Shown: positions 6,739-7,918 of the stretch, one piece after another
How the letters are laid out: every line of letters begins with the position of its first letter
Position numbering within the stretch: the stretch's first letter is position 1
From: an uncultured Sphingopyxis sp.
Lineage (GTDB): Bacteria > Pseudomonadota > Alphaproteobacteria > Sphingomonadales > Sphingomonadaceae
Length of the DNA stretch: 7,918 bases
Direction: 5' to 3'
NCBI GenBank assembly: GCA_936933955.1
Contig: CAKZIN010000029.1
Coordinates: 1-7,918, forward strand
Notes under the pieces: model-generated
What the model saw: only the letters and a program-made list of their open reading frames with translations
Told to the model about the DNA's origin: nothing
The model's database searches: none
Made by a program: the position numbers and the translations under genes

Positions 6739-7733
6739 GCGGCGGCTCGCACGTTGGCGGAGGCGGCCGACGCAAGTTCGATGGCGCGGCCTTCGCGGGC
6801 GGAACGGTCGACCGCGTCGGCCACGCGCAGCGTCGCGAGCGCATCGCTGTAGGGGCAGCGGATGCGGTTTTCGCCTCCGCGCACCGCATCGAGGAAGTCG
6901 CGATCCTCTCGCCAGACCGGATCGGAGCGGTTGGGGGTCACCGGGCGACCGTGGCCGACGTCGATCATCGCGTCGCGATCGGTAATCTCCGCCGCCACCC
7001 CGTCGCCGAACAGGTGCAGCCCCACGCGATGGTTCCAGCCGAGCAGGCACGTCGCGGCGAGGTTGGCGATGGCGCCATCGGCGAACAGCAGGCTCGCGGT
7101 CGAGGCGGTCGGCACGTCGAGGTCGGGGAAGGCGTCGCGCTGGCTATATTCCTCGAGCGCATAGACCCGCGTCACGTCGCCCATCAGGTAGCGCGCGAGG
7201 TCGAGGAGGTGGGTCGCCTGCTCCGCCATCTGCCCGCCCGACTGCTCACGCCGCCACCACCAGCGCGGCGGCGGCGTCGAATCGAGCCAGTAACCCGAGG
7301 CGAGGCGCGGTTTGCGCGTCCCCAGCGCGCCGCGAACATCGTCGAGCACGTCGAGATAGCGCCAGTGATAGCCGACGGCGGTGATCAGCCCCTTGGCCTC
7401 CACCGCAGCAGCGATGCGCTCGGCGGTGGGGAGGTCGATGGCGACCGGCTTTTCGACGAAGAACGGGATGCCGTGCGCGATCGCCGCGTCCTCGGGCGCG
7501 CCATGCGCAAAGGGCGGTACGCAGATCCACAGCGCGTCGACCTCTCCGCTGGCGCACAGCTCCTCGGCGCTCGCGAACGCCCGCGCGCCGGTGTCGTCGG
7601 CGAAGCGAGCGGCGCCGTCGGCGTCGACGTCGGTGACCGCGGTGACCAGAACATCGTCCATCGTTTGCAGCACACCCAGATGGCGACGGGCGATGCCGCC
7701 TGCGCCGATGAAGCCGATGCGGGTGGCGGTCAT
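6735..7733 (-). CDS. Gfo/Idh/MocA-family oxidoreductase
   Basis: The product is 332 aa, normal for the family. The N-terminal Rossmann fold opens RIGFIGAGGIARRH (5-18), with the GxGG nucleotide loop at 10-13. EKP (94-96) supplies the conserved lysine K95. The C-terminal alpha/beta domain has GYHWRY (121-126) and GGQMAEQATHLLDLARYL (166-183), where H175 is in the position of the catalytic histidine. The family carries out NAD(P)-dependent oxidation, reduction or epimerisation of sugars and cyclitols in the cytoplasm. The start at 7733 is supported by AAAGGAA (7743-7749) with a 9-nt spacer and by MTATRIGFIG, a normal family N-terminus. It is coupled by ATGA to the MDR gene. The reading frame has no stop upstream to the window edge, so an N-terminal fusion to a glycosyltransferase is possible. 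Confidence 0.88.
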   Translation of the reverse strand: MTATRIGFIGAGGIARRHLGVLQTMDDVLVTAVTDVDADGAARFADDTGARAFASAEELCASGEVDALWICVPPFAHGAPEDAAIAHGIPFFVEKPVAIDLPTAERIAAAVEAKGLITAVGYHWRYLDVLDDVRGALGTRKPRLASGYWLDSTPPPRWWWRREQSGGQMAEQATHLLDLARYLMGDVTRVYALEEYSQRDAFPDLDVPTASTASLLFADGAIANLAATCLLGWNHRVGLHLFGDGVAAEITDRDAMIDVGHGRPVTPNRSDPVWREDRDFLDAVRGGENRIRCPYSDALATLRVADAVDRSAREGRAIELASAASANVRAAA

Positions 7734-7918
7734 GGTCCGGGGTTCCTTTGCAAGTTCCGCCCAAAGAGCGCGGGTCTGTTGCCGCATACGATCGGCGGTG
7801 AAATGTTGCGCATGGCGCGCCCGAGCGGCGCCGGCCTTGGCGGATCGTGCTGGCCCGTCGGCGAGCGCGCCGGCGTCGGCTGCCTCGTCGACTCCTGCCG
7901 CGAGTGCGAGTACTGCAC
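7734..7918 (-). CDS. Probable glycosyltransferase, C-terminal end (runs off the right edge; in frame with Gfo/Idh)
   Basis: The minus-strand frame continuous with the Gfo/Idh gene is open from the window edge. It reads as a typical C-terminal helix of a GT4 enzyme: Ala/Leu-rich AVLALAAGVDEAADAGALA, then ARARHAQHFTADRMRQQTRA and LWAELAKEP. In that family this is the region where the chain crosses back after the second Rossmann domain. No stop codon separates it from the ATG at 7733. Either the two are one fusion protein, or a base error hides the stop; the next frame over has a TGA at 7730-7732 that would overlap the start as ATGA. Only about 61 residues are visible, so assignment to a glycosyltransferase is an inference from pattern and from the cluster. 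Confidence 0.5.

Noticed and set aside
5875..6852. Plus-strand open frame of 325 codons antisense to the MDR gene
   Set aside because: Its opposite strand holds a clear MDR protein; the antisense product has shadow-like composition and no domain pattern.
6739..7050. Upstream extension of the MDR frame to 7050
   Set aside because: It lies out of frame inside the Gfo/Idh gene, is Arg-rich, and the ATGA overlap start at 6738 fits the family.

Overview
The window is very GC-rich, with dense coding and long spurious open frames antisense to nearly every gene. It resembles chromosomal DNA of an alphaproteobacterium, most likely a sphingomonad. That placement rests on the composition, the PAS_5-type protein, a Caulobacter-like promoter in front of the tRNA and the GC-rich hairpin repeats. 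It is an inference; no taxonomic marker is present.

Left part (1-2969): a lipoprotein gene runs off the left edge on the minus strand (1-155). A divergent intergenic region separates it from a plus-strand zinc-free quinone oxidoreductase-like MDR gene (348-1358). A minus-strand tRNA-Thr(CGU) with encoded CCA (1378-1453) follows, with a recognisable promoter at 1466-1493. A plus-strand PAS_5-type protein with an alanine-rich C-terminal half of unknown function (1611-2969) closes this part.

Middle (2970-3158): no gene, but a large nested inverted repeat of about 118 bp lies between two convergent genes and may serve as a two-way terminator.

Right part (3159-7918): a minus-strand cluster for carbohydrate or glycoconjugate metabolism, in transcription order. 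First is the C-terminal end of a probable glycosyltransferase (from the right edge), in frame with what follows. Next are a Gfo/Idh/MocA dehydrogenase (start 7733) and an MDR-type dehydrogenase (start 6738, overlapping the previous stop as ATGA). After a 166-bp spacer holding a second inverted repeat comes one long protein in which a GT4-like glycosyltransferase is fused to a clan GH-A glycoside hydrolase with both catalytic glutamates visible.

The two dehydrogenases belong to families that also occur as one two-domain protein, so they probably act together. They may oxidise or epimerise a sugar or sugar nucleotide, while the glycosyltransferases and the glycosidase domain build and trim or transfer the glycan. 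The substrate cannot be read from sequence. The transferase-hydrolase fusion, and the missing stop codon between the upstream transferase and the Gfo/Idh gene, are the most unusual points. No CRISPR array, transposase or phage gene was seen.
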